DNA of 64,000 bases from Mycobacterium sp. IS-3022 (lineage in GTDB: Bacteria; Actinomycetota; Actinomycetes; Mycobacteriales; Mycobacteriaceae): assembly GCF_001500065.1 (NCBI RefSeq), contig NZ_LQIN01000051.1, forward strand, positions 62,001-126,000, read 5' to 3'. Every line of letters starts with the position of its first letter. The first letter of the stretch is position 1. The notes under the pieces were generated by a model. It saw only the letters and a list, made by a program, of their open reading frames with translations, did no database searches and was not told the DNA's origin. Both the position numbers and the translations under genes were made by a program. This document shows, one piece after another, positions 1 to 7,411 of this stretch.

Positions 1-577
1 CGAGGAACTGTCGACGCTGGTCGGCGATCTCGTCGACCTGACGCGCGACGACGCGAGCGTCACCGTGCACGAATCGGTCGACGTCGCGGAGATCGTGGAC
101 CGGTCGCTGGAACGAGTTCGCCGCCGCCGCAACGACATCGAGTTCGAGACGACGACCACTTCATGGCTGGTCTACGGCGACGAGGCGGGGTTGGGCCGCG
201 CCGTGCTCAACCTGCTCGACAACGCCGCGAAGTGGAGCCCGCCGGGCGGCCGCGTGGTGGTGCGCCTGGACCAGATCGATCCCATGTATGCCGAGTTGGT
301 GGTCTCCGACTTCGGCCCCGGCATCCCGCCGCAGGAGCGGTCGCTGGTGTTCGAGCGCTTCTACCGGTCGACGACGGCGCGGTCGATGTCGGGCTCGGGC
401 CTCGGGTTGGCGATCGTCAAACAGGTGGTGCTGAAGCACGGTGGTTCGCTGCGCATCGAGGACACCGTGCCCGGCGGAAATCCACCGGGCACGTCGGTGC
501 ACGTCGTACTGCCGGGGCGACCCACGCTGGATGTTCCCCCCGAGCGCAGCGTTCCCCGACACGCGCCCGCCGAGTAG
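1..577 (+). CDS. mprB: MprB-like sensor histidine kinase, C-terminal part (5' truncated)
   Basis: C-terminal about 190 residues of a membrane histidine kinase whose start lies before the window; the reading frame is open from base 2. The ATP-binding domain is complete: N box LLDNAAKWSPP, G1 box DFGPGIP, F box VFERFYR and G2 box GSGLGLAIVK. In mycobacteria MprB phosphorylates the response regulator MprA in response to envelope stress, and pepD follows mprAB in M. tuberculosis (Rv0981-Rv0983). The same order here, with pepD 173 bp downstream, is the main reason for the name. The sensor loop, HAMP domain and phospho-acceptor histidine are outside the window, so identity rests on the ATPase domain and context. 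Confidence 0.88.
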   Translation, partial: EELSTLVGDLVDLTRDDASVTVHESVDVAEIVDRSLERVRRRRNDIEFETTTTSWLVYGDEAGLGRAVLNLLDNAAKWSPPGGRVVVRLDQIDPMYAELVVSDFGPGIPPQERSLVFERFYRSTTARSMSGSGLGLAIVKQVVLKHGGSLRIEDTVPGGNPPGTSVHVVLPGRPTLDVPPERSVPRHAPAE

Positions 578-651
578 CACCGTGGCGGCTCCCGGTCGAC
601 GATGATTGACGTCGGCGGGAACGGGGGAACGAATTGGGTGTGTCCCGAACG

Positions 652-673
652 TTCTCTAAGTGGATTCTCAGCC
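652..673 (+). promoter_or_regulatory. Candidate MprA box upstream of pepD
   Basis: Two TTCTC-containing direct repeats (TTCTCTAAG at 652-660 and TTCTCAGCC at 665-673, 13-bp period) lie about 80 bp before pepD. MprA is known to bind loosely conserved tandem repeats in front of pepD in M. tuberculosis. The match is by eye only and the repeats are short. Confidence 0.35.
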
Positions 674-750
674 CGACTGGGCACTGTTGACCATGCGTCC
701 AGCGTTGTGCAGATATCGGACCCTAGAAGAGAAGGAAGAGCCCGAGCGAC

Positions 751-2091
751 ATGACGAACCACCCGAGGTACTCGCCGCCGCCCCCGCCGCCCGGTCGTCG
801 GCCGATCGGTCCTGAGCATGCGGCGCCCGGCTACCCGGGTGCCGCCCAGCGCCCCGGCATGTACCCGCAGCAGCCGTATGACTGGCGTTACGCGACGCAA
901 CAGCATGCGACCCAGCAGCAGTTCCGCGCGCCTTACGACCCCTACCGCGGTGCGCCACAGCCGCTACCCGGCCAGCCCCGGCAAAAGCGTTCTCGCGCAG
1001 GCGCTTTGACAGCCGGTGCAGTGGCAGTAGCTGTCGTCTCGGCCGGCATCGGCGGCGGGGTGGCGCTTCTGGTGCAGCCCGACGGACAGTCGGCGACATC
1101 GGCGATCGGCGGTGCCGCGCCGAGCGTGCCCGCCGCCAGCCTCCCGGCGGGCAGCGTCGAACAGGTCGCCGCGAAGGTGGTGCCCAGTGTGGTGAAGCTC
1201 GAGACCGACATGGGCCGGGCGTCCGAAGAGGGCTCCGGGGTCATCCTGTCCTCCGACGGGTTGATCCTGACCAACAACCACGTGGTCTCGGCGGCTCAGG
1301 CCGCCCCGGGCGGCGGTCCTGGCGGCGGGCCGACCAAGGTCACCTTCTCCAACGGTCGCACCACCTCGTTCAGCGTCGTCGGCACCGACCCGAGCAGCGA
1401 TATCGCTGTGGTGAAAGCGCAGGGGGTATCTAATCTGACCCCGATCGCCATCGGGTCGTCTGCGGACCTGCGGGTCGGTCAGGACGTGATCGCCGTCGGC
1501 TCGCCACTCGGCCTGGAGGGCACCGTGACCACGGGCATCATCAGCGCGCTGAACCGGCCGGTCGCGGCGAGCGGTGATGCTCGCAATCAGAACACCGTGC
1601 TCGACGCGATCCAGACCGACGCCGCGATCAACCCCGGCAACTCCGGGGGCGCGCTGGTCAACATGAAGGGCGAGCTGATCGGCATCAACTCGGCGATCGC
1701 CACGTTGGGTGCCGACGCCGGACCGCAGGCGCAGAGCGGTTCGATCGGACTCGGTTTCGCGATCCCCGTCGATCAGGCCAAACGGATCGCCGACGAGCTG
1801 ATCAAGAACGGCACCGCCGCACACGCCTCACTCGGCGTGCAGGTGGGCAACGACGCATCGATCGACGGTGCGCGGATCGTCGAGGTCACCGACGGTGGCG
1901 CCGCCGCCGCGGCGGGCCTGCCGAGCGGCGTGGTGATCACGAAGGTCGACGACCGGGTGATCAGCAGCGCCGACGCGCTGGTCGCGGCCATCCGGTCCCG
2001 GGCGCCGGGTGACAAGGTCACGCTGTCGTACCTGGACCCGTCGGGTAGGACGCAGTCGGTCCAGGTCACGCTCGGAAAGGCGCAGCAGTGA
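751..2091 (+). CDS. pepD: HtrA-like membrane-anchored serine protease PepD
   Basis: 446-residue DegP/HtrA protease-chaperone of the periplasmic face. The cytosolic N terminus (about 1-85) is rich in Pro, Tyr and Gln; one membrane span follows at about 84-108; the trypsin-like domain runs from about 130 to 340 and one PDZ domain from about 345 to 440. The catalytic triad is visible as H177 (TNNHVV), D217 (SSDIAVVK) and S298 (GNSGGAL). A Gly/Pro-rich insert follows the His motif. In mycobacteria PepD processes envelope proteins and feeds back on the MprAB and SigE stress response. The ATG at 751 is preceded by an AGAAGGAAGAG Shine-Dalgarno stretch. The stop overlaps the next start by 4 bp (GTGA), so translation of moaB is probably coupled. 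Confidence 0.94.
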   Translation: MTNHPRYSPPPPPPGRRPIGPEHAAPGYPGAAQRPGMYPQQPYDWRYATQQHATQQQFRAPYDPYRGAPQPLPGQPRQKRSRAGALTAGAVAVAVVSAGIGGGVALLVQPDGQSATSAIGGAAPSVPAASLPAGSVEQVAAKVVPSVVKLETDMGRASEEGSGVILSSDGLILTNNHVVSAAQAAPGGGPGGGPTKVTFSNGRTTSFSVVGTDPSSDIAVVKAQGVSNLTPIAIGSSADLRVGQDVIAVGSPLGLEGTVTTGIISALNRPVAASGDARNQNTVLDAIQTDAAINPGNSGGALVNMKGELIGINSAIATLGADAGPQAQSGSIGLGFAIPVDQAKRIADELIKNGTAAHASLGVQVGNDASIDGARIVEVTDGGAAAAAGLPSGVVITKVDDRVISSADALVAAIRSRAPGDKVTLSYLDPSGRTQSVQVTLGKAQQ

Positions 2092-2657
2092 CGCCGACCG
2101 ACTCGATTCCGCTGAGAGTGGCCGCGCCGCTGTCGCAGCCCGCATATACGGTTGCACTCATGGAACAGCCAGGGGAGTTGGTGGGCCGCGCGCTGGTGGT
2201 CGTGGTCGACGACCGCACCGCACACGGTGACGAGGAGGACCACAGCGGTCCGCTGGTCACCGAGTTGCTCAACGAGGCGGGATTCGTCGTCGACGGCGTC
2301 GTCGTGGTCTCCTCCGACGAGGTCGAGATCCGCAATGCGCTCAACACCGCGGTGATCGGCGGGGTGGACCTGGTGGTGTCAGTCGGCGGCACCGGTGTCA
2401 CGCCCCGCGACGTCACCCCCGAGGCCACCCGCGACATCCTGGACCGGGAATTGCTCGGCATCTCCGAGGCGCTACGGGCCTCCGGGTTGTCCGCGGGCAT
2501 GATCGACGCCGGAGTGTCCCGTGGGCTGGCCGGCATCTCCGGCAGCACGCTCGTGGTCAACCTCGCCGGTTCCCGCGCAGCGGTACGCGACGGCATGGCG
2601 ACGCTCAATCCGTTGGCGGTCCAGATCATCGGCGAACTGTCCAGCCTGGAAATCTGA
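2088..2657 (+). CDS. moaB2: MoaB/MogA-like molybdopterin adenylyltransferase-family protein
   Basis: 189-residue MoaB/Mog fold protein. The family motif SVGGTGVTPRDVTPEAT, which binds molybdopterin, is intact, as is the downstream SRGLAGISGSTLVVNLAGS loop. Members adenylylate molybdopterin during molybdenum cofactor synthesis; the M. tuberculosis gene in this position is Rv0984 (moaB2). The GTG at 2088 overlaps the pepD stop as GTGA, which favours this start; an ATG at 2160 (MEQPGEL) gives 165 residues and lies closer to the conserved region. Pairing a cofactor gene with an envelope protease looks like conserved gene order rather than shared function. Confidence 0.87.
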   Translation: MTPTDSIPLRVAAPLSQPAYTVALMEQPGELVGRALVVVVDDRTAHGDEEDHSGPLVTELLNEAGFVVDGVVVVSSDEVEIRNALNTAVIGGVDLVVSVGGTGVTPRDVTPEATRDILDRELLGISEALRASGLSAGMIDAGVSRGLAGISGSTLVVNLAGSRAAVRDGMATLNPLAVQIIGELSSLEI

Positions 2658-2683
2658 CCGTCGCGCGCGCCTCCTGCGATAAA

Positions 2684-2699
2684 TGTGATCTTCATCACA
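2684..2699. promoter_or_regulatory. Consensus CRP-family binding site before the small ORF
   Basis: TGTGATCTTCATCACA is a full match to the mycobacterial CRP (Rv3676) consensus TGTGA-NNTNNN-TCACA. It ends 13 bp before the ATG of the 52-residue ORF at 2713, so an occupied site would overlap that gene's core promoter or start. Confidence 0.7.
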
Positions 2700-2712
2700 A
2701 TCGGGCCGAAAT

Positions 2713-2871
2713 ATGACCGAACCGTCTAAGCGAGCCAGGGACGCGCTCGACGACGTTTTCGGAGAGGCTCTGCCGCAGTTCTCGGCCGACGAGCGCGATA
2801 CTCCGTCGCCCGACGACGAAGCCGAACGCGATCGTTGGCTACGGGAAAACCTTCCGCCGCACCATCTTTGA
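2713..2871 (+). CDS. Small acidic hypothetical protein, 52 residues
   Basis: Short ORF that standard length cut-offs miss. It starts ATG ACC GAA CCG and encodes a charged 52-residue protein with an Asp/Glu-rich centre and the C-terminal stretch RDRWLRENLPPHHL. No signal peptide, membrane span or cysteine is present, so it is probably cytosolic. Codon use is GC-biased like its neighbours. A perfect CRP-type palindrome lies 13 bp upstream, and no better gene occupies the 533-bp gap between moaB and the porin. I have an uncertain memory of similar short proteins ending in RWLREN-PPHH in other mycobacteria. Function unknown. Confidence 0.68.
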   Translation: MTEPSKRARDALDDVFGEALPQFSADERDTPSPDDEAERDRWLRENLPPHHL

Positions 2872-3190
2872 CACACCTTGCGGGCACAACGCCATTCCCC
2901 AGCCGGTCGACGGCCGAGTAGCGGCCGTGACGCTCGAAGGCGCAGAGCCGGGCGCCGATGTTACGCCCAGGTAACCGCATGTCACAGCGCCGCTAGGTGA
3001 CGCCAGAGTAAATATCGGCGGGCCGGTAACGTCCCGTACACCTGCTGCGATCTCACGTTGCCGGGCTGGTACGCGACCGTTAAGTTTCCTCGTGCCGAGA
3101 TGAGCAGCATGTGTGGGCAGCAGTAGGGCCACGCACGAACAACAGAGCACGGTGAGCCCACGGCTGACCGCCGACGAAGCTAGGGAGAAC
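2872..3190. other. Intergenic region upstream of the first mspA gene
   Basis: 319 bp without a convincing gene. It ends in the sequence GCTAGGGAGAAC directly before the mspA ATG, which recurs before the second copy. The rest probably holds the promoter and a long 5' leader, as known for mspA of M. smegmatis, but I see no clear -10/-35 pair or hairpin. Confidence 0.5.
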
Positions 3191-3823
3191 ATGAAGGTAT
3201 TCAGTCGGGTGGTGATTGCGATGGTGGCGGCTGTCGCGTCGTTGTTCGTGAGCACGGGCACCTCGCATGCGGGGCTGGATAACGAGCTGAGTTTGGTCGA
3301 CGGCCAGGACCGGACGTTGACGATCCAACAGTGGGACACGTTCCTCAACGGCGTGTTTCCCCTGGATCGCAACCGGCTGACGCGCGAGTGGTTCCACAGT
3401 GGCCGCGCGAAGTACATCGTGTCCGGCCCCGGGGCCGATGAGTTCGAGGGCACGCTGGAGTTGGGCTATCAGATCGGCTTCCCGTGGTCGCTGGGTGTGG
3501 GCATCAACTTCAGCTACACCACCCCGAACGTCCTGTTCGACCAGGCGCCGCCCAACCTCGACCCCAGCGCGGGCTTCCTCACCACGCCGAACTTCTTCCC
3601 GGGCGCATCGATCAGCGCCGACCTGGGCAACGGGCCCGGTATCCAGGAGGTCGCGACGTTCTCGGTGGATGTCGCGGGCGCCAATGGCGGTGTGGCGGTG
3701 TCCAATGCGCACGGCACGGTGACCGGTGCCGCCGGTGGGGTGTTGTTGCGTCCGTTCGCGCGGCTGATCTCCTCGGCCGGCGACAGCGTCACCACATACG
3801 GCGAGCCGTGGAACATGAACTGA
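3191..3823 (+). CDS. mspA: MspA-type octameric porin, copy 1
   Basis: 210-residue precursor of an MspA-family outer-membrane porin. A 27-residue Sec signal peptide ends SHA, giving a 183-residue mature protein starting GLDNELSLVDG. The family core is very similar to M. smegmatis MspA (WDTFLNGVFPLDRNRLTREW, LELGYQIGFPWSLG, C-terminal TYGEPWNMN). Eight subunits form one goblet-shaped channel for small hydrophilic solutes. In the constriction loop the mature residues are D90-Q91-A92-P93 where MspA has D90-D91-G92-D93, so the eyelet carries fewer negative charges. The start is the ATG after GGGAGAAC; the longer upstream reading frame lacks a signal peptide. A strong terminator follows. In M. smegmatis mspC also lies near the mprAB/pepD locus. 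Confidence 0.95.
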   Translation: MKVFSRVVIAMVAAVASLFVSTGTSHAGLDNELSLVDGQDRTLTIQQWDTFLNGVFPLDRNRLTREWFHSGRAKYIVSGPGADEFEGTLELGYQIGFPWSLGVGINFSYTTPNVLFDQAPPNLDPSAGFLTTPNFFPGASISADLGNGPGIQEVATFSVDVAGANGGVAVSNAHGTVTGAAGGVLLRPFARLISSAGDSVTTYGEPWNMN

Positions 3824-3838
3824 CTTCCTGAGCAACAC

Positions 3839-3873
3839 GACAGCCCCCGGATCCCTCCGGGGGCTGTCTTTTT
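3839..3873 (+). terminator. Intrinsic terminator of mspA copy 1
   Basis: 13-bp perfect stem (GACAGCCCCCGGA, loop TCCC, TCCGGGGGCTGTC) followed by TTTTTG, 15 bp after the stop codon. The same hairpin follows the second porin gene. Confidence 0.92.
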
Positions 3874-3930
3874 GTCGTCTGCGAGTTGGCCGTGAAGTTG
3901 CCGGTTGGTAAACAACAAAACTACTTTGCT

Positions 3931-3946
3931 GGTGATCTTGGTCACG
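3931..3946. promoter_or_regulatory. CRP-like palindrome in the porin intergenic region
   Basis: GGTGATCTTGGTCACG keeps both core half-sites (GTGA-N6-TCAC) and the central T of the mycobacterial CRP consensus, with mismatches only at the outer bases. It lies about 415 bp before mspA copy 2. Confidence 0.45.
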
Positions 3947-4078
3947 GCCGGTCACCGGGCCGCAACGTCGCGCGCACACTCGATGTTCGCCGGTAGCGCT
4001 GCAGGACTCGACCGCCCGCCGCCGGCGGAGGTGAAAACGCCAGCCTGACACGTTGTGACATGCACGGCGCCGTTCCGA

Positions 4079-4098
4079 AACGCTTTGTCGCAAGCGTT
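4079..4098. repeat. Inverted repeat AACGCTT-N6-AAGCGTT
   Basis: Perfect 7-bp arms around TGTCGC, 260 bp upstream of mspA copy 2. It could be an operator or a hairpin in the leader; no regulator is recognised. Confidence 0.4.
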
Positions 4099-4358
4099 AA
4101 TCGCGTGACGATCCAAATTGAGCAATCGATCCTCCGCGGTGTTGCGCGCTGGAATTCGATCGCTCACTCGCGTTGCCGGTTCCCTTCGGCGCCGTTATGT
4201 TCCTCGTGTCAACCGGTGAGCGAGACGTACGAGCACGGTGTGGGTTCTCTGATTTGCTCCGCATGCGCTCATACGTCGCGTGGTGGTGGTAGCGCCGGCA
4301 CGGACCGACAACAGTTGCGGGCCCACAGGGGGCGCGCATCGATAGCGCTAGGGAGAAC

Positions 4359-4991
4359 ATGAAGGTATTCAGTCGGGTGCTGATTGCGATGGTGGTCGCC
4401 GTCGCGTCGTTGTTCATGAGCACGGGCACCTCGCATGCGGGGCTGGATAACGAGTTGAGTTTGGTCGACGGCCAGGACCGGACGTTGACGATCCAACAGT
4501 GGGACACGTTCCTCAACGGCGTGTTTCCCCTGGATCGCAACCGGCTGACGCGCGAGTGGTTCCACAGTGGCCGCGCGAAGTACATCGTGGCCGGCGAGGG
4601 TGCCGACGACTTCGAGGGCACGCTGGAGTTGGGCTATCAGATCGGCTTCCCGTGGTCGCTGGGTGTCGGCATCAACTTCAGCTACACCACCCCCAACGTT
4701 TTGTTCGACCAGGCGCCGCCGAACCTCGACCCGGCAACCGGCTTCCTCACCACACCGAACTTCTTCCCGGGCGCATCGATCAGCGCCGACCTCGGAAACG
4801 GTCCGGGCATTCAGGAGGTCGCGACGTTCTCGGTGGATGTCGCGGGCGCCAATGGCGGTGTGGCGGTGTCCAATGCGCACGGCACGGTGACCGGTGCCGC
4901 CGGTGGGGTGTTGTTGCGTCCGTTCGCGCGGCTGATCTCCTCGGCCGGCGACAGCGTCACCACCTACGGCGAGCCGTGGAACATGAACTGA
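4359..4991 (+). CDS. mspA: MspA-type octameric porin, copy 2
   Basis: Tandem paralogue of the preceding porin, also 210 residues with the same signal peptide length and mature start GLDNEL. The proteins differ at a handful of positions, mostly in the signal peptide, at SGPGADE versus AGEGADD, and in the constriction loop (LDPSAG versus LDPATG). The eyelet residues D90-Q91-A92-P93 are the same in both. The last 150 or so coding bases and the 5' end are essentially identical between copies, whereas a central block carries silent differences, a patchwork suggesting gene conversion. The start ATG follows GGGAGAAC as in copy 1. A second copy of the same terminator closes the gene. Confidence 0.95.
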   Translation: MKVFSRVLIAMVVAVASLFMSTGTSHAGLDNELSLVDGQDRTLTIQQWDTFLNGVFPLDRNRLTREWFHSGRAKYIVAGEGADDFEGTLELGYQIGFPWSLGVGINFSYTTPNVLFDQAPPNLDPATGFLTTPNFFPGASISADLGNGPGIQEVATFSVDVAGANGGVAVSNAHGTVTGAAGGVLLRPFARLISSAGDSVTTYGEPWNMN

Positions 4992-5007
4992 CTCCCTGAG
5001 CAACAAA

Positions 5008-5043
5008 GACAGCCCCCGGATCCCTCCGGGGGCTGTCTTCTTG
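5008..5043. terminator. Bidirectional terminator between mspA copy 2 and mscL
   Basis: The 13-bp stem with TCCC loop is identical to that at 3839-3868. It is followed on the plus strand by TTCTTG and on the minus strand by TTTGTTG, so it can end transcription of both the porin and the convergent mscL gene, whose stop is 4 bp away. Confidence 0.88.
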
Positions 5044-5046
5044 TCG

Positions 5047-5508
5047 TCAGGACTTGTCGGCGCTGGTCGTCTTCGCGGTGTCGGGGTCCGGGCCGGTACC
5101 GGGGCCCGCACTGTGCGCCCCCGACGACGAGCCGTTGGTCTCGGCGAGGATGTTGCGGATCTCGGTCAGCAGGGACAGTTCGGTGTCCTGCGCCTGCTCG
5201 ACCTCGCCCCTCTTGCGCAGCCGGTTGTAAGGCATGACGACGAGGAAGTACACCACGGCGGCGACGAGGATGAAGTTGATTGCCGCCGACAGCAGCACGT
5301 TGAGGTCGATGGTCTGGCCGCCACCGATGCCGATGCGCAGTATGCCGTAGTCGGATTCGCCTCCGGCGCCGATGCGGTTGATCAGGGGTTGAATGATGCT
5401 GTCGGTGAACTTGGTGACGAGTCCGGTGAACGCGGTGCCGATGACCACCGCGACCGACAGGTCGACGATGTTGCCTCGGGCGAGGAATTCTTTGAAGCCC
5501 TTCAACAT
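5047..5508 (-). CDS. mscL: Large-conductance mechanosensitive channel MscL
   Basis: 153-residue inner-membrane channel that opens under membrane tension to release solutes on osmotic downshock. The N-terminal amphipathic helix MLKGFKEFLARGNI and TM1 (DLSVAVVIGTAFTGLVTKFTD) match the family, with TM2 at about 69-90 (LLSAAINFILVAAVVYFLVV) and a C-terminal cytosolic helix. The ATG at 5508 is chosen because GGAGG sits 9 bases upstream and it restores the family N terminus; the longer frame starting at 5571 adds 21 unrelated residues. Same strand as the SAF-domain gene upstream (Rv0985c position in M. tuberculosis). Confidence 0.95.
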   Translation of the reverse strand: MLKGFKEFLARGNIVDLSVAVVIGTAFTGLVTKFTDSIIQPLINRIGAGGESDYGILRIGIGGGQTIDLNVLLSAAINFILVAAVVYFLVVMPYNRLRKRGEVEQAQDTELSLLTEIRNILAETNGSSSGAHSAGPGTGPDPDTAKTTSADKS

Positions 5509-5604
5509 TGTCTCGGATCCTCCTTGCAGTGGTATTCGGTCGACAGTTAGGCACGTTAGTTGCGTGGGCACCGACCAGGGGCGAAATGCCCGTACAGGCG
5601 TCCC

Positions 5605-6255
5605 TCAGTGCAGCGTGAGCGTGACAGACTGCACCAACGTCGCGGCGGCCACGTCGTTGGCCGCGTGCGCGGGCAGCGCCACCAGGATGACCCGGTCGGT
5701 GCCGCCGCCCACTCCCGTGGGCTTTTCGGACACCAGCACGACGACCGCGTCGGTCGCGACAACCCTTGGCCGAGGGTCGGATTCGGGGCCGGCGGCCAGC
5801 ACGTCGACAACGTCGCCGGGGCGGATCAGGTCGAGCACCGCGGTCTCGTCGAGCGACAGCGGCACGATGCGTGCCGTCGGACCCACCGTCGCTTCGGCGA
5901 GCCGGGGGCTCAGCATGCGGACGTCGGTGAGCGCCTCGCCGCGGCGGGCCGGACCGGCCAGCGTTGCACCGACTACGGCGGCGACATCTGTCTGCACACC
6001 ATCGGGAACGGTTGCCGCACTCAGCTTTTCGAGCCGGACATCGTCGGCGGTCAGTTCGCTGCCCGGGCTCAGGTCGCGTGCGGCCACGACGGCGTCGACG
6101 CGCTCGTCGTCAGGATCGGGGCGCAGCGCTGCGACGGCGGCGAGCACCACCAGCCCGCCCGCGGCAACCCGACGGGCCAGGACCGTGCGAGTCCAGTCGG
6201 GCCGTAGCAACTCGGTGAGCCGATGAATCGGCAACGGATTGAGTGTGTCCCCCAT
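5605..6255 (-). CDS. SAF-domain (CpaB/RcpC-like) membrane-anchored protein
   Basis: 216-residue protein with one N-terminal membrane span (about 29-45) followed by a SAF domain (VVAARDLSPGSELTADDVRLEKL at about 55-77) and a second beta-rich domain with an IRPGDVVDVLAAG motif. SAF domains of this type occur in CpaB/RcpC, periplasmic parts of Flp/Tad pilus assembly, and in flagellar FlgA. No pilus genes are adjacent, so a pilus role cannot be claimed; the position matches hypothetical Rv0990c in M. tuberculosis. The domain should face the periplasm. The start is the first ATG, giving MGDTLNPLP. Confidence 0.75.
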   Translation of the reverse strand: MGDTLNPLPIHRLTELLRPDWTRTVLARRVAAGGLVVLAAVAALRPDPDDERVDAVVAARDLSPGSELTADDVRLEKLSAATVPDGVQTDVAAVVGATLAGPARRGEALTDVRMLSPRLAEATVGPTARIVPLSLDETAVLDLIRPGDVVDVLAAGPESDPRPRVVATDAVVVLVSEKPTGVGGGTDRVILVALPAHAANDVAAATLVQSVTLTLH

Positions 6256-6322
6256 GCCGCCAAATTAGGCAGCGCGATACGCCGGTGGGGGAGCTGAACG
6301 CCAGCCTGTGGATAACCCTGCG

Positions 6323-6661
6323 TCAGCTCGACGCGGCGGCCGCTGCGGGGGAGCTGGAAGAACTCGAGCTCGAGCTCTTGCCGGAGTCGCTCGAACTCGA
6401 CGAACCGGCGCTCGACTGGTCCGACGACGAGCTCGACTCCGAGGCGCCGCTGCTACCGGACCCGTTCGACGAACTCTTGCCGGATTCGCGGCTGTCCGTG
6501 CGGTAGAAGCCGCTGCCCTTGAACACAACTCCCACGTTGCCGAAGAGCTTGCGCAGGCGGCCGTTGCACTTGCGGCAGGTGGTCAGCGAGGCATCGCTGA
6601 ACGCCTGGATCGCATCGAACCTGTCGTCACACTCGGTGCACGCATAGGAATAGGTAGGCAC
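6323..6661 (-). CDS. ruc: FmdB-type zinc-ribbon protein, redox-regulated chaperone (Ruc-like)
   Basis: 112-residue protein with an N-terminal zinc ribbon (CTEC at 8-11, CRKC further on) and a long disordered C-terminal half almost entirely of Ser, Gly, Ala, Asp and Lys. Its M. tuberculosis counterpart Rv0991c was described as Ruc, a chaperone whose cysteines release zinc on oxidation to activate it. The matching segment LRKLFGNVGVVFKGSGFYRTDSRESGK is visible. The GTG at 6661 gives the expected VPTYSYAC start and has GGAGGG four bases upstream; the TTG 21 bases earlier lacks a Shine-Dalgarno sequence. It sits between the SAF protein and the 5-formyl-THF cyclo-ligase, all on the minus strand. 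Confidence 0.88.
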   Translation of the reverse strand: MPTYSYACTECDDRFDAIQAFSDASLTTCRKCNGRLRKLFGNVGVVFKGSGFYRTDSRESGKSSSNGSGSSGASESSSSSDQSSAGSSSSSDSGKSSSSSSSSSPAAAAASS

Positions 6662-6720
6662 GAAACCCTCCGTGGTGGTCAAAACTGCTTAGCACTCTAC
6701 CGGGTCAAGTGCTAGAACCG

Positions 6721-7335
6721 CTATGTGGCGATGCTCATTCCCGGCCCGGCCGGCCTGCCGAGGGCCACCAGCCCGAGCCGGGGGGTGAGCGCGTGGGTCA
6801 TCGACACGTCGTGGGGTTCGGCGGGTAGCCGGTCGACGAGTTCGTCGTCGCGCACGACCGCAACAAGCCGCGCCGACGGCGACGCCAACGGCAGGGACCG
6901 GTCGTAGAAACCCGCGCCGCGGCCCAGCCGTACCCCCTGCCGGTCGACCGCGAGCGCCGGTACCAGCAGCGTCGTCGCATCCGCGACCGCTTCGGCCGTC
7001 AGCCACGGTTCGGCCGGCTCACGAAGACCGAACCGCGCCACCCGCAACCCGCCGGGAACGTATTCACCCCATTGCAGGCGCAGTGGACTGCCCGTGCTGT
7101 CGAGTCGCGCCACCGGCAACAGCACCCGAACACCGCGCCGTTGCAAGGAATCGATCAGCTCGAGTGATCCCGGCTCAGCCCCGACGGGAACGTAGGCGCA
7201 GACGGTCTGACCGGCCGCGGCGAGCGTCGTCGCATGCTCGGCCAGCGCAGCCGCTTCGGCGTTGTGCTCATGCGCGGAAACTGCCCGGCGGGCCGACAGG
7301 ATCGCGGCCCGCAGATCCGCTTTCGTCGCGCCCAC
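6721..7335 (-). CDS. 5-formyltetrahydrofolate cyclo-ligase
   Basis: 204-residue member of the 5-FCL (MTHFS) family, which uses ATP to convert 5-formyl-THF to 5,10-methenyl-THF in one-carbon metabolism. Visible signatures are the N-terminal KADLRAAILSARRAVS, and the nucleotide and substrate motif GVRLGRGAGFYDRSL at about 134-148. A 1,196-residue open frame continues far upstream on this strand, but only this C-terminal part has a protein family. The GTG at 7335 is preferred because an AGGAAAGGA sequence lies just upstream and the family N terminus begins there. It is divergent from galU with an 87-bp gap, as for Rv0992c/Rv0993. Confidence 0.9.
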   Translation of the reverse strand: MGATKADLRAAILSARRAVSAHEHNAEAAALAEHATTLAAAGQTVCAYVPVGAEPGSLELIDSLQRRGVRVLLPVARLDSTGSPLRLQWGEYVPGGLRVARFGLREPAEPWLTAEAVADATTLLVPALAVDRQGVRLGRGAGFYDRSLPLASPSARLVAVVRDDELVDRLPAEPHDVSMTHALTPRLGLVALGRPAGPGMSIAT

Positions 7336-7411
7336 AGCATCCTTTCCGAAACGTTTGCCAACTGCTCTTAACCACCCGGCCTCGACAGGTTCAACCTGCC
7401 CAAGGAGGTTA

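Larger units (their letters stand above)
3874..4358. other. Long intergenic region before mspA copy 2
   Basis: 485 bp after the copy-1 terminator, without a credible gene. It holds a CRP-like site (3931-3946), an inverted repeat (AACGCTT-N6-AAGCGTT, 4079-4098) and, just before the second ATG, the GCTAGGGAGAAC sequence shared with copy 1. The length fits a distal promoter with a long 5' UTR, as reported for mspA. Local A+T is higher around 3900-3935. Confidence 0.55.

Noticed and set aside
600..750. SigE/ECF promoter (GGAAC...GTT) before pepD
   Set aside because: GGAAC copies are present but no spacing to a GTT element fits well.
964..1824. 286-codon minus-strand frame within pepD
   Set aside because: Antisense shadow of a strongly conserved protease gene with no recognisable protein features.
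5509..5571. Longer N terminus for MscL
   Set aside because: The upstream codons lack family similarity and the GGAGG is positioned for the ATG at 5508.
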